The notes under the pieces are model-generated. The model saw only the letters and a list, made by a program, of their open reading frames with translations. It made no database searches and was not told the DNA's origin. From positions 2,915,958-2,979,957 of the forward strand of contig NZ_JAKVOI010000001.1 of NCBI RefSeq assembly GCF_022482905.1: 64,000 bases of DNA. The letters run 5' to 3'. The stretch comes from Clostridium sp. GTDB lineage: Bacteria > Bacillota > Clostridia > Clostridiales > Clostridiaceae. Both the position numbers and the translations under genes were made by a program. How positions within the stretch are numbered: position 1 is the stretch's first letter; each line of letters begins with the position of its first letter. Positions 22,502 through 31,684 of this stretch are shown one piece after another.

Positions 22502-23194
22502 TCACAATCTAACCTCTATTTCATCTTTTAAAGTTATAAATTTCTCACCCACATTACAATTATAAGCCATTATACCAACACCTTCTTTATATGCCAGTCT
22601 AAGAGCTTGTCCAAATTCTTTATCAGTTTTATCATTTGGTGTAAAGTAAATAACATTTTGCATTTGAATCAAAAATAAAATGGCTGCCTCTCTTCCCGAC
22701 CTTTTTACATCTATAAGTTCAAATACATGTTTTTTGCCTCTCTGCGTAGGAGCATCGGGAAATCTGGTTATACCATTTTCCTCAAGAGTAACTCCTTTTA
22801 CCTCAAGATAACATTCTTTCACTTCAGTTCCTGAAAGTTTAAAATCGAATCTGCTGTTGCCAAAAGTTTTTTCTCTTTCAATTTTCTCATATTTGACAAA
22901 TCTATCTATTCTCTTTTCCTTCAAGGCTTCAGCAACTACATTATTTGGTATCTGAGAATCTATATTTATAATATTATTGTTTTTATATGCCCCTATAATA
23001 TCATATTTGGTTTTTCTATTTGAGCCATCTTCTTCTCTCAATATTACAGATACTCCAGGAATCAAAATCTCCCTGCATCTTCCTGTATTTGGAACATGAA
23101 CAATTGTGTTAAAACCGTCTATATCCACGTATGCTTCAAATCTATTAGGTCTTTTTAAAAACTTAGCTCTTACTATGTTTTTATTGAATTCCAA
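22502..23194 (-). CDS. sfsA: Sugar fermentation stimulation protein SfsA
   Basis: 230 residues from a TTG at 23194 preceded by CGGAGATGATAAA, which matches the family length better than the longer frame to 23221. Conserved blocks: FLKRPNRFEAYVDIDG, HVPNTGRCREIL, CYLEVKGVTLEE, RFPDAPTQRGKKHV and FTPNDKTDKEF. The fold is a predicted nucleic-acid-binding/nuclease-like protein; the classical name reflects a maltose phenotype in E. coli and the biochemical role is unclear. It is flanked by bofA upstream on the same strand. Confidence 0.92.
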   Translation of the reverse strand: MEFNKNIVRAKFLKRPNRFEAYVDIDGFNTIVHVPNTGRCREILIPGVSVILREEDGSNRKTKYDIIGAYKNNNIINIDSQIPNNVVAEALKEKRIDRFVKYEKIEREKTFGNSRFDFKLSGTEVKECYLEVKGVTLEENGITRFPDAPTQRGKKHVFELIDVKRSGREAAILFLIQMQNVIYFTPNDKTDKEFGQALRLAYKEGVGIMAYNCNVGEKFITLKDEIEVRL

Positions 23195-23244
23195 TTTATC
23201 ATCTCCGTATAAGAAGTACAATACAATATTTATTAGAATACATT

Positions 23245-23508
23245 CTAAAAGAACAATTTAAAAACGACTAGAAATATAACCCCAGGTATCCCAAAAAATC
23301 CTGCTATAAGTGCGGTAACTGCATTTATACCTATGTAAAATTCGAAATAATTTCCTACAAAATTTACAATTACAAGTAAAAGTGCACCTAATACAGCATT
23401 TACAAGCAGTTTAAATAATATCCTTATAGGCCATGAAAATACTTTCACTAATATATACAATCCCAAAATAGCAATTAAAAAATAACCTATATATTCAAAC
23501 TGAAACAT
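23245..23508 (-). CDS. bofA: BofA-family membrane protein (pro-sigma-K processing inhibitor)
   Basis: 87 residues, nearly all hydrophobic, with two to three membrane segments (about 6-24, 31-53, 62-86) and the NAVLGALLLVIVN and GIPGVIFLV stretches typical of BofA. In Bacillus, BofA restrains the SpoIVFB protease that activates sigma-K during sporulation. GGGGAGATG precedes the ATG. The order recR, DUF2508, bofA is the standard clostridial and bacillar neighbourhood. Confidence 0.88.
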   Translation of the reverse strand: MFQFEYIGYFLIAILGLYILVKVFSWPIRILFKLLVNAVLGALLLVIVNFVGNYFEFYIGINAVTALIAGFFGIPGVIFLVVFKLFF

Positions 23509-23601
23509 TTACGCATCTCCCCATATCCTATTTATCTACTATTAATTTATATTCTATCAGTAAAAAAGTATTAATACAAAATAGGATATGTTAATTTTCT
23601 T

Positions 23602-23889
23602 TTAAGAAGATTTTTTGACAGTCTGTAAACTTTCAAATATATTTTTTGTATCCACTTTAATTCCATTTCTCTTGGCTTCATTCAATAGATACATATATTT
23701 GGCCTTTGCCGCTTCCTCCATATGTATAGCATAATCTACAAGATGCGGTTCTTTTACGGTATCAAAATAAGCACTGCACCTTTCTATTTCTTCTCTTGCC
23801 TTTTCTATATCATTTAGTAATTTTCTCTGATTTTTTGTATATCTTGAACTCTTTGAAATTAAAAATCTAAATATATTTCTTTTATTCAT
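23602..23889 (-). CDS. DUF2508 (YaaL-like) protein
   Basis: 95 residues, charged and helical, with LLNDIEKAREEIERCSAYFD and AIHMEEAAKAKYMYLLNEAK. It corresponds to the small YaaL-type gene found between recR and bofA in Bacillus and Clostridium. No enzymatic motif and no membrane segment. The AGGAGG sequence precedes the ATG. Function unknown. Confidence 0.82.
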   Translation of the reverse strand: MNKRNIFRFLISKSSRYTKNQRKLLNDIEKAREEIERCSAYFDTVKEPHLVDYAIHMEEAAKAKYMYLLNEAKRNGIKVDTKNIFESLQTVKKSS

Positions 23890-23955
23890 AAAAAATCCTC
23901 CTAATTTATTTATATTTAAATAATTGACATAAATTAGGAGTATTATACATTTTAA

Positions 23956-24552
23956 CTATATTTCCGTTCTTCCTTCCATAGCCTTTGAAAGTGTAATTTC
24001 ATCTGAATATTCCAGATCTCCACCTACAGGAATTCCATGAGCAATTCTAGTAACTTTTACACCAAGAGGATTCAATATCTTGGCTATATACATGGCAGTA
24101 GCTTCACCTTCAACATTTGGATTTGTAGCCACTATTACTTCCTTTACTTCTCCATTGATCCTTCTTACAAGTTCTTTCAATTTTATATCTTCAGGTCCTC
24201 TTCCAGCCATAGGAGATATATTACCGTGAAGGACATGATAAACGCCATTATATTCTTTAATTCTCTCTATAGCCATTATATCCTTTGGCTGCTCAACTAC
24301 ACATATTGTTCCTTTATCTCTATTAGGATTGGAACATATGTCACAGGGATCTGAATCCGTAAAATTTCCACAGACAGAACAATATTTTATAGTTCCTCTA
24401 GCCTTGACAAGCGCATCTGCAAACTCTCTTACTTCTTCTCCCGGCAGATTCAATACATAAAGGGTAAGTCTTTGTGCCGTTTTATACCCTATGCCGGGAA
24501 GTTTTGCAAATTCCTCTATCAATTTCTCTATAGCTACTGGATAAAAATCCAT
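23956..24552 (-). CDS. recR: Recombination mediator RecR
   Basis: 198 residues from the ATG at 24552 (GGCAGGTGAG upstream), the standard RecR length. Order: helix-hairpin-helix ([12 protein letters not shown]), Cys4 zinc finger ([16 protein letters not shown]), Toprim domain ([14 protein letters not shown] ... [20 protein letters not shown]), and the C-terminal [19 protein letters not shown]. Works with RecF and RecO to load RecA at single-stranded gaps. It follows ybaB, with a hairpin terminator or attenuator between them. Confidence 0.97.
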   Translation of the reverse strand: MDFYPVAIEKLIEEFAKLPGIGYKTAQRLTLYVLNLPGEEVREFADALVKARGTIKYCSVCGNFTDSDPCDICSNPNRDKGTICVVEQPKDIMAIERIKEYNGVYHVLHGNISPMAGRGPEDIKLKELVRRINGEVKEVIVATNPNVEGEATAMYIAKILNPLGVKVTRIAHGIPVGGDLEYSDEITLSKAMEGRTEI

Positions 24553-24570
24553 TTTACTCACCTGCCTCAA

Positions 24571-24597
24571 TTTAAAACCCCACCTTAAAAGATGGGG
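24571..24597 (-). terminator. Hairpin between ybaB and recR
   Basis: Minus-strand stem CCCCATC/GGTGGGG with a TTTTAA loop and a TTTTAAATT tail, 6 bp after the ybaB stop and 20 bp before recR. It looks like an intrinsic terminator inside an otherwise conserved operon and may reduce read-through into recR. Confidence 0.6.
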
Positions 24598-24602
24598 CTA
24601 CT

Positions 24603-24947
24603 CTAAAACATTCCTGGAATATTAAGTCCTCCTGTCAGCTTTTTCATATCAGATGCAGTCTGTTCATCTGCATTTTTCAAAGCTTCATTACACGCAGTAA
24701 GAACCAAATCTTCAATCATTTCAACATCATCCGGATCAATTACCTCTGGTTTTATTTTTATGCTCTTTATATATTTTTTTCCGTTTACCACTGCCGTTAC
24801 AGCTCCTCCGCCGGCAGTAGCCGTAAATTCTTTATTTTCAAGCTCTTCCTGCATATCTTGCATCTGTTTTTGCATTTTCTGGGCCTGTTTCATGAAATTA
24901 TTCATATTTCCCCCACCGCCAAAGTTGGGGAATCCACCTCTTGCCAT
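24603..24947 (-). CDS. ybaB: Nucleoid-associated protein YbaB/EbfC
   Basis: 114 residues. Gly-rich start ([20 protein letters not shown]), a long helix with [19 protein letters not shown], then the beta-core [20 protein letters not shown] and C-terminal GGLNIPGMF, all diagnostic. A small dimeric DNA-binding protein nearly always found between dnaX and recR, as here. The AGGAGG sequence precedes the ATG. Confidence 0.95.
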   Translation of the reverse strand: MARGGFPNFGGGGNMNNFMKQAQKMQKQMQDMQEELENKEFTATAGGGAVTAVVNGKKYIKSIKIKPEVIDPDDVEMIEDLVLTACNEALKNADEQTASDMKKLTGGLNIPGMF

Positions 24948-25017
24948 ATAATTTCCTCCTTAAATCAACTAATATCGATTTTAATTATATCATATTTTCA
25001 GTTTATCTATAAATCAA

Positions 25018-26673
25018 TCATTCATCAAGTATTTCCACCATATCTTCTCCAAACGTATCTTTTAATATTTGTTCTTTGGATAGAGGCATATCTTCTATAT
25101 TTTGTCCTTCAATAATGTAATTCACCCTAACTTTTTCTTTTAATACCTCCGAAAATACTGATTCTACAATTTTCTTATTTTCACTTTTTTCAAGTCGCTG
25201 TTTATGAAAAGCATAATTCTCGGTGTACTTTATAGTTATAATTCCATTCAGACATTTTTCCACTTCTCCAGTAGTAAGCGCTGCAAAAATCACCATCTGA
25301 TGCCTTGCTTTAAACGACTCAAGTATATCTTTCCATCTCTTTTTTACAATATCCAATGTCAGCTTCGAAGAGATATTGCCTTCATCTGATATATCTTTAT
25401 CCTTAACAGTATTATTATCTTCAGATTCAATATTATCCATATTGTCGTTCAGTTTTGGTTTTGATTTAATATCTTTTACAGAATCGGACTTTATTTTTTT
25501 CTCTGGAACTACTTTTACATTTCCTCTTTTTATATACTCCTCAAGCCTGTTCAATCTTGCCAATATAACTTCTTTTGAGGTATCATATTCTATTTTGCAC
25601 ATTTTTATAACTGAAAGTTCCAGATATATCCTGTTCTGCTTCACCCACTTTGACTGCTCTTCTGCATCCTGAAGAATTCTTATATTTCTCATTATTTCTT
25701 CTACTCTTATTTTCTGGGACTGATCCTTGATCAATTTTATATTTTCTTCCGACATATCCAGTACTTCCTCTGGATCATTGGATACCTTTGCCATTAAAAG
25801 ATTTCTAAAGTGAGTTATCATATCCCTTATAAAATTATATATATCCTTTCCACTCAGAACTATATCATCAATCACCTTCATACAGTCTTCCACATCTTTT
25901 TCTATTATGCTGTCTACAAGCCTGAACAAATTGTCATTTGTAACCAGTCCAAGCATATCAATTACATTTTCATATTTGACCTTGCTGTCTCCCATGGCTA
26001 TTGCCTGATCAAGTATGCTGAGTGCATCCCTCATAGCTCCGTCACACATTCTGGATATTAAATTCAGACTTCTATCGTCTGCAAATACACCTTCACTATC
26101 TACAATATGTCTAAGTCTTTTAAATATATCACTACTTTTTATTCTCCTGAAATCAAATTTCTGACATCTTGATAGTATAGTAACCGGAAGCTTCTGGGGA
26201 TCGGTAGTCGCAAGTATGAATATAACATTTTCAGGAGGTTCTTCCAATGTCTTCAGGAAAGCATTTACTGCTTCCTGGGTGAGCATATGTACCTCATCCA
26301 TTATATAGACTTTGTATTTTCCCTCCTGCGGAGGGTACTTTACATTTTCTATTACATCTTTTATATCCTCAAGCCGTCTCTTTGACGCAGCATCCATCTC
26401 AATTACATCAATTGCAGTTCCAGAATTTATTTTCCTGCACATCTCACATTCATTGCAAGGCTCTCCATCTTGTAGATTTTCACAGTTTACTGCCTTGGCC
26501 AGAATCTTTGCCGTGGAGGTTTTTCCTGTTCCTCTTGTCCCTGAAAACAAATAGGCATGTGCTATTCTATTGTTTAATATCTGATTTTTCAGGGTTACCG
26601 TTATATGCTTCTGACCTACAACATCATTAAATATTTTAGGTCTCCATTCCCTATATAGTGTGGTATAAGCCAT
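25018..26673 (-). CDS. dnaX: DNA polymerase III subunit gamma/tau
   Basis: 551 residues. Clamp-loader AAA+ core (1-~240): YREWRPKIFNDVVGQ, Walker A SGTRGTGKTSTAKILAK, Cys4 zinc module CENLQDGEPCNECEMC, Walker B YIMDEVHMLTQEA, SRC motif TILSRCQKFDF. Domain III follows (about 240-360), then a charged low-complexity linker (380-450, rich in K, D and S) and a C-terminal domain that would contact the polymerase. It loads the sliding clamp at the replication fork. GAGGGTGATAAC precedes the ATG; a TATAAT lies about 20 bp further upstream. Confidence 0.96.
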   Translation of the reverse strand: MAYTTLYREWRPKIFNDVVGQKHITVTLKNQILNNRIAHAYLFSGTRGTGKTSTAKILAKAVNCENLQDGEPCNECEMCRKINSGTAIDVIEMDAASKRRLEDIKDVIENVKYPPQEGKYKVYIMDEVHMLTQEAVNAFLKTLEEPPENVIFILATTDPQKLPVTILSRCQKFDFRRIKSSDIFKRLRHIVDSEGVFADDRSLNLISRMCDGAMRDALSILDQAIAMGDSKVKYENVIDMLGLVTNDNLFRLVDSIIEKDVEDCMKVIDDIVLSGKDIYNFIRDMITHFRNLLMAKVSNDPEEVLDMSEENIKLIKDQSQKIRVEEIMRNIRILQDAEEQSKWVKQNRIYLELSVIKMCKIEYDTSKEVILARLNRLEEYIKRGNVKVVPEKKIKSDSVKDIKSKPKLNDNMDNIESEDNNTVKDKDISDEGNISSKLTLDIVKKRWKDILESFKARHQMVIFAALTTGEVEKCLNGIITIKYTENYAFHKQRLEKSENKKIVESVFSEVLKEKVRVNYIIEGQNIEDMPLSKEQILKDTFGEDMVEILDE

Positions 26674-26716
26674 GTTATCACCCTCTTCTATATATTATAA
26701 CCTTATAATATCTATA

Positions 26717-26744
26717 AAACAAAAAGATACCCTAAGGTATCTTT
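26717..26744 (-). terminator. Terminator of the SRP RNA gene
   Basis: Minus-strand stem AAAGATACC-TTA-GGGTATCTTT followed by TTTGTTTTA, 20 bp beyond the SRP RNA 3' end. Confidence 0.8.
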
Positions 26745-26763
26745 AAAAGCAATTAATTTATTA

Positions 26764-27036
26764 AAGTCGTGCACCTTGCTTCGTCTAACAAGCTATAGGC
26801 GTTACCCATATAGTTAACTCAAACCAGGTTTTTCCACGGCACACGAAAATTACCACTTACCGCTGCTTCCTTCCGGACCTGACGGGGTTCATGAGTTTCC
26901 GTTGCGTGGGACCCAGTTCTCAACGCCACTTTTATGGGCCAGACCCCACAGTTTGCAGCCTAGGCAAGGAATTAAATCCTGCTGTAGCGGATTGCAGGTA
27001 CAGGGCACCGCTAACTCCCCATCTAGCACGACAAAG
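26764..27036 (-). ncRNA. ffs: Signal recognition particle RNA, large bacterial form
   Basis: About 270 nt. The 5' part has TTTGTCGTGCTAGATGGGGA and the Alu-domain GCGGTGCCCTGTACC; the apical domain contains GGTCCGGAAGGAAGCAGC, the Ffh-binding region; the ends pair through GTCGTGC/GCACGAC. The long form with an Alu-type domain is typical of Bacillus and Clostridium. It lies between tRNA-Ser and dnaX, its conserved location. Confidence 0.95.
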
Positions 27037-27042
27037 TTTAAA

Positions 27043-27132
27043 TGGCGGAGAGAGGGGGATTCGAACCCCCGGTAGAGTTTCCCCTACACACGCTTTCCAG
27101 GCGTGCTCCTTCAACCTCTCGGACATCTCTCC
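27043..27132 (-). tRNA. tRNA-Ser (anticodon GGA)
   Basis: 90 nt with CCA encoded. Acceptor GGAGAGA/TCTCTCC, long class II variable arm, anticodon loop CTGGAAA giving GGA. It decodes UCC and UCU and is the natural ligand of the UCC T-box at 19929. Confidence 0.95.
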
Positions 27133-27268
27133 ACGGGTTTACTCATGAAATAACACAATATATTCAATTATGTTTAAGCTATAACACGAACAATCAATAT
27201 TATACTAAACATACAACAATATTTCAATAGCTAAAAAAATTTTTTTTGTGGCTATCATTTTGTATATA

Positions 27269-27613
27269 TTAAAAATTGCTGCCGTTCCAGCCCCAATGAT
27301 CCACCTCTTCGTACTTAATATAAATCCATGATGGATCTATATCCAATTCTTCATTCAAAATTCCTGTAATTGCTGAAGTCAATTTATCATATGCAGTATT
27401 TTCTGCTTTCCCAAATATTTTAACTTCCACAAAGGCAATTTTCTGTTTATTGTCACCTTTGAAATACAAATTACATTCATCTTCAAAAGAAAGTATAAGC
27501 CAGTTCTCTGACTTTCCTGGAATAAGTTCTATAGCTTTACCAAGCTTATCTTTTATAATTTCTTCCTTATCTTTTGTTATTCTTACATTAACTCTCGTTT
27601 GAATACAAGGCAT
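27269..27613 (-). CDS. MIF/phenylpyruvate tautomerase-family protein
   Basis: 114 residues. The start is set at the second ATG (27613), because it gives Met-Pro, and Pro-1 is the catalytic base of this superfamily; GGAGG is 7 bp upstream. Also visible: ENWLILSFEDECNLYF, KIAFVEVKIFGKA and the C-terminal VDHWGWNGSNF, as in macrophage migration inhibitory factor homologues of bacteria. Physiological substrate unknown. It is a single gene, divergent from the ABC-class ATPase. Confidence 0.85.
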   Translation of the reverse strand: MPCIQTRVNVRITKDKEEIIKDKLGKAIELIPGKSENWLILSFEDECNLYFKGDNKQKIAFVEVKIFGKAENTAYDKLTSAITGILNEELDIDPSWIYIKYEEVDHWGWNGSNF

Positions 27614-27783
27614 AATCATTCCTCCAAATCATTAATATTTACTTACCAAATCATTTTATCATGGCAAAACTTAAATATCAAAATACTTTCATATTCTAAA
27701 AGCCAATTGCCAATATAATTATTGAAGATGTATACTTTTTATAGGCCAAAAATTATTAAAACTTTACATAGGAGGAATGAAAC

Positions 27784-29490
27784 TTGAAAAATTATAGTGA
27801 ACTTCAGAGAATATTACATTCAATAGACGGAAATGGATATTCTTCTTATAAAAAAATAAAAGGGGCATATGACTTCGGGAAGTACATATTATTTATAGAT
27901 CACGTCCAATCCGATCCATTTGCACCACCTTCCAGATGTCACATAAATATTTCCCGGAAAACAGCTGGTTTTCCTGATGAACTTATAAACTCAAAACACA
28001 AGATAACAGCAGTATGCGACTTTTTAACACGAACTTTTGAAAACAGCATGAAGCATTTAAACAATAAAAAAAATGGCTCTGGAAAAAGTAACTTGATAAT
28101 TATAGATAAATGTAGTCAGGAAATGCTTGAAAGGACATCAATAATGATAAAAAGGGACTACATTGAAACCAGGTTTGAAATAGGTCTGCCTGCTGCAGGA
28201 AGAAGGGTTCTGGGGAAAACGGCAGACAATATTTTTTCTAATATTATACCTAAAATAGTTGATAATTCACTTGTCTACAAAAATATCAACCATAAACCCC
28301 TGAAAGATCAGGTAACCTTAATTCTGGATCAGGAATATATAAGAGATGAATTAATAAAAAGAAAACTTGTAGCTTTCATAGCCAATGGATCTATTCTGCC
28401 CCGTGAAAGCGGCGTATCAGATAAACCACTGATGAGTAAAGCGGTACCATTTAACAGTCCTGAGAATTTTGAAACGGAAATGCTGCTTCCAAGCAAAAAA
28501 ACAATCAGAGGAATGGGAATTCCGGAGGGAATAACCTTGATTGTCGGTGGTGGTTATCATGGGAAATCAACTTTATTGAAGGCCCTTGAACTCGGCGTAT
28601 ACAATCATATACCAGGAGATGGCCGTGAACTTGTAATTACAAGGAACGATGCAGTTAAAATACGTGCGGAGGACGGACGCAGCATTAAAAAGGTAAATAT
28701 AAGTCCATTTATAAACCACCTTCCAAATAGCAAGGATACCCTGAAATTTTCTACGGAAAATGCAAGCGGAAGTACTTCCCAGGCTGCGAATGTAATGGAA
28801 GCTCTCGAAGCAGGCACAAAGCTTCTTATGATAGATGAAGATACTTCTGCAACAAATTTCATGATACGTGACGGAAGAATGCAGAAACTCGTATCTAAAG
28901 AAAAAGAACCCATCACTCCTTTTATTGATAAAATAAGGCCATTATACAAGGAGCATGGAGTTTCAACTATTTTGATTGTAGGAGGATCTGGCGACTATTT
29001 TGATGAAGCGGATCATGTTATAATGATGGATGAGTACATTCCAAAAGATGTTACAAAATTGGCAAGGGAAATTACAAAGGCAGAAGGTTACAAAAGAGAA
29101 AAGTCAGGAGAAAATAACTTTGAGGATATTACGCAAAGAGTAATTGCCAAATGTGGATCAATTCATAAAGAAACCCATAATAAAATCAAAGCCAAAGGCA
29201 AACATCTTATTATATACAATAAATCTGCAATTGATTTAGGCGGATTGGAACAGCTTGTAGATGACAGCCAGACAAATTGCATCGCGGCAATGCTGGAATT
29301 TCTCGAAAAGAAAATAGTGGATGACAAGATAACAATTTCCCAAGCTGTAGATAAATTATTTAAACAGATAGATGATTTCGGAATGGAATCCATTTTCCCA
29401 TATCAGAATTGTCCGGGTAATCTGGCATTACCAAGGAAATATGAAGTCCATGGGGCGATAAATCGATACAGAGAACTCAATATTAAATAA
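27784..29490 (+). CDS. Predicted ATPase of the ABC class (COG3044-like)
   Basis: 568 residues from a TTG at 27784 with AGGAGG upstream. N-terminal YSSYKKIKGAYDFGKYILFI and DHVQSDPFAPPSRCHI are conserved in this family. Walker A is LIVGGGYHGKSTLLKALELG (about 257-276), the signature-like STENASGSTSQAANVMEALE (about 320-339), Walker B KLLMIDEDTSATNFMIRD, and HGVSTILIVGGSGDYFDEAD (switch His) follows. There are no membrane segments, so it is not a transporter subunit by itself. Function is unknown despite wide occurrence in Firmicutes. Monocistronic. Confidence 0.87.
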   Translation: MKNYSELQRILHSIDGNGYSSYKKIKGAYDFGKYILFIDHVQSDPFAPPSRCHINISRKTAGFPDELINSKHKITAVCDFLTRTFENSMKHLNNKKNGSGKSNLIIIDKCSQEMLERTSIMIKRDYIETRFEIGLPAAGRRVLGKTADNIFSNIIPKIVDNSLVYKNINHKPLKDQVTLILDQEYIRDELIKRKLVAFIANGSILPRESGVSDKPLMSKAVPFNSPENFETEMLLPSKKTIRGMGIPEGITLIVGGGYHGKSTLLKALELGVYNHIPGDGRELVITRNDAVKIRAEDGRSIKKVNISPFINHLPNSKDTLKFSTENASGSTSQAANVMEALEAGTKLLMIDEDTSATNFMIRDGRMQKLVSKEKEPITPFIDKIRPLYKEHGVSTILIVGGSGDYFDEADHVIMMDEYIPKDVTKLAREITKAEGYKREKSGENNFEDITQRVIAKCGSIHKETHNKIKAKGKHLIIYNKSAIDLGGLEQLVDDSQTNCIAAMLEFLEKKIVDDKITISQAVDKLFKQIDDFGMESIFPYQNCPGNLALPRKYEVHGAINRYRELNIK

Positions 29491-29502
29491 CCTGCAATAA
29501 TT

Positions 29503-29661
29503 TTACACTAACCTTTGACTTCGGAACTTAAGAATAAATTTTTTAATTCTTATCATAATCATTTTGCGTAGCAGGTACTTGCTGATGTTGTCCAGCACTG
29601 ATTTACAGTAGCTATCGAACATTTCACAAAGCCGCTTTTCTCCATCCGAGAGAGTCGACAT
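29503..29661 (-). pseudogene. Truncated sigma-like gene of a conjugative element
   Basis: 52 codons beginning MSTLSDGEKRLCEMFDSYCK, which resembles the first 20-30 residues of the short sigma-70-like regulators carried by Tn916-type and related conjugative elements (pattern ...E..CEMFD.FCK.VL.N). The helix-turn-helix region 4 expected after it is missing; the reading ends in a lysine-rich stretch and stops. GGGGG lies upstream of the ATG. Identification rests on a short segment. Confidence 0.35.
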
Positions 29662-29948
29662 ACTTGTTACCCCCTTCCGGTGCTAAATAACCGGTGCTTG
29701 CCCATTGCCCTCCTTATGTTTATATAGGTTGCAGCAGGCACCCGAAATCGGAAAGGTATTGTTTATATTTTTAGAAAATAAAGGCGACGAACTGAATCAT
29801 CAGCCACCGCTTTTCTATCCCATAAAGAGTATTCTACAACTATGTCGATTACAAAGCACTTTTTGAAGCGATTACCTTGACCTTCCTATCGTTCTTTAAT
29901 ATTGCTTGTCCAGCGATTCGCTCTTTACAAGTGGTCAAATGACTTGTT

Positions 29949-30245
29949 TCAATTCTCTTTCTGTGGTGTCCGGATTTTTATCATCGTATTAGCGACTTCC
30001 TGTCCACTTATCAAAAGCACAATTCGATGATCGCCCGATAATGGCGACGGGTTGTCATATCTTACCAGTTGTGTGTTCACATTCCGGATCAGTGTGCGGC
30101 AGCCCTTGAGTGGCAGTTTGTCCCATGTTTCATCCATTACGGATGCGATAAAATCTGCCGTATGAAAAGCGCGGTATGCCGATTGAATTTTTCTACCAAA
30201 GTCCAACAAAAAATCTCTCGTATAAATATCTTTTAATCGTTCCAC
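29949..30245 (-). pseudogene. Decayed DNA alkylation repair (AlkD-like) gene
   Basis: The first ~45 residues (MERLKDIYTRDFLLDFGRKI ... FIASVMDETWDKLPLKG) resemble the N-terminus of HEAT-repeat DNA glycosylases of the AlkD/AlkC type. After LKG the frame leaves the family pattern, and a shifted frame shows weaker similarity, so one or more frameshifts are likely. The ~290 bp downstream (29662-29948) contains only further degenerate sequence. Not expected to be functional. Confidence 0.4.
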
Positions 30246-30362
30246 CAGCCTTATCGCTTCCCCTCAAACAACGATTGCATAGGTTACAGCAGCTTTACCG
30301 CTACAAATTAGGAATATCTCAGACCGAATGAGGCAGAAATAATCCTCATTCACGCTGTTTCA

Positions 30363-30887
30363 TTATTGCCAGGTAATCTGCAGAGGATTTCTGTCTACCA
30401 ACCGTTTAAAAGTATAGATCGGATATCCTACTAAAAAAGTACCCGTGATAGTTCTGTTTTCCGGAAGCTTCAAAAGTTCAAGAAGTGGTTCATATCCCGC
30501 TGCAGCGCAATATTCGAACAACCCTGACCAGCAGGTGCCAAGTCCGAGTGTCGGTGCGTAAAGCTGAGCATACGTGAGTGCAAAATGGGTGTTGTCTCGC
30601 CCGAGAGCGAACCTGTTTTTTTCCGCCGTGGAAATGGTCAGGCAAGGCGTGTCCCTTAGAATGGTATCCTCGCCGTTTTCACGGTAGCAACGGATAGTAT
30701 TGGCGATATTCTGCGCCCACGGGGATTTTCCCAAGGCCCCGTGTTTCAGATCCTCCCCCGCCCAATCGGCGACTACGACCTTCGGGTCGTGTTCCCCCAT
30801 GTCAAGGGTCCCCCGGCAGACTTCTACGCAGAGCTCGCATTGCGTGCATTTGTCCTGATCGACCTGTATGAAACTCTCTGTTTCCAT
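30363..30887 (-). pseudogene. Nitroreductase/ferredoxin fusion with internal deletion
   Basis: The frame starts with one 4Fe-4S motif (DKCTQCELCVEVCRG) and ends with a normal nitroreductase C-terminus (DTHFALTYAQLYAPTLGLGTCW-like region with LGLGTCWSG, and FLVGYPIYTFKRL). Complete relatives of about 260-280 residues have a second 4Fe-4S cluster and the FMN-binding R-S-x-R segment in between; here they are absent and only 174 residues remain. The deletion is in frame, so a protein could be made, but FMN binding should be lost. GC content is clearly higher than in neighbouring genes. It begins 5 bp after the SnoaL gene stop. Confidence 0.6.
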
Positions 30888-30892
30888 CAACC

Positions 30893-31591
30893 TTATTCAC
30901 CCGCCAATACAATATTTAACGCCTTGATTTTCCCGCTTTCGAGGGCAAAATGAAAATCCAGGGGAATTGGGCTGCCCTCGAAGCTGCCAGAAAGCGTGGC
31001 GGTGACAACCGTTTCGCCGTTTTTCTCCACACAGCCGGTGATTTCAGTCATGACCTGAGCACCCTTGTTTGCCTCCAGAATATGTCCACTGACGGCTTCG
31101 GGACCATGATATTCCTTTGCCTCGTCAACCAACACGACATCCGCTGCAAAGCAGCCTGCAAGCAGTGTGTCGTCATAAACATCGGAGGCATGATAAAAGG
31201 CTGCAATCGGTTGCGGCAACGGGATTGACCTGCCGTTGGAGGAAAGAACGATGCGCAGGCGCGTGACTTTATCCCCCTTCACCGTAAAGTGAAAATCAAG
31301 ATATAGCGGGTCCGGCAGCCCGGTCTTGTCATAGTCTCCGTCTGATTTTGCAGTGACCACGATCTCTTCTGCATCCTGAACGGCATTCGTGACTTCCAGC
31401 ATCAGATGGTCGCCGAAATAATCGCGGTCGCTCCACTCTTTGATGGCGGTTTTCCCTCGATATTCCCTCCCCTCATCTATGACGACAGCGTCCTCGGCAA
31501 AGGTTGAAAGGAAGGTCACAGAATCGCCCGTGTTTGTCGCCTGAAAATGTGTCTCTATCGGTTTTGGTAATTGAAATTTATTGTTTGTCAT
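30893..31591 (-). CDS. Tandem SnoaL-like (NTF2-fold) protein
   Basis: 232 residues from the ATG at 31591; ATGs at 31597 and 31600 also follow AGGAG closely, so the start is uncertain by a few codons. Two homologous halves are clear: LPKPIETHFQATNTGDSVTF ... VVIDEGREYRGKTAI and LPQPIAAFYHASDVYDDTLL ... VLVDEAKEYHGPEAV, each followed by a beta-rich LDFHF segment. Single SnoaL domains are small-ligand binding or isomerase folds; function here is unknown. The region is GC-rich compared with the chromosome and was probably acquired with the WYL regulator upstream. Confidence 0.75.
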   Translation of the reverse strand: MTNNKFQLPKPIETHFQATNTGDSVTFLSTFAEDAVVIDEGREYRGKTAIKEWSDRDYFGDHLMLEVTNAVQDAEEIVVTAKSDGDYDKTGLPDPLYLDFHFTVKGDKVTRLRIVLSSNGRSIPLPQPIAAFYHASDVYDDTLLAGCFAADVVLVDEAKEYHGPEAVSGHILEANKGAQVMTEITGCVEKNGETVVTATLSGSFEGSPIPLDFHFALESGKIKALNIVLAGE

Positions 31592-31684
31592 GATCATCAT
31601 TCTCCTGTTTTCATGATTTATAGGGCTATCCACCACTATATTTCAAGTATACCGGCCATAACATGACGACATCGGGTCAAGTTA

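Noticed and set aside
26932-27148. Overlapping frames across the SRP RNA and tRNA-Ser
   Set aside because: Explained by the structured RNAs; no ribosome sites or conserved protein pattern.
28605-29393. Minus-strand frames inside the ABC-class ATPase gene
   Set aside because: Shadows of a well-supported 568-residue protein with Walker motifs on the plus strand.
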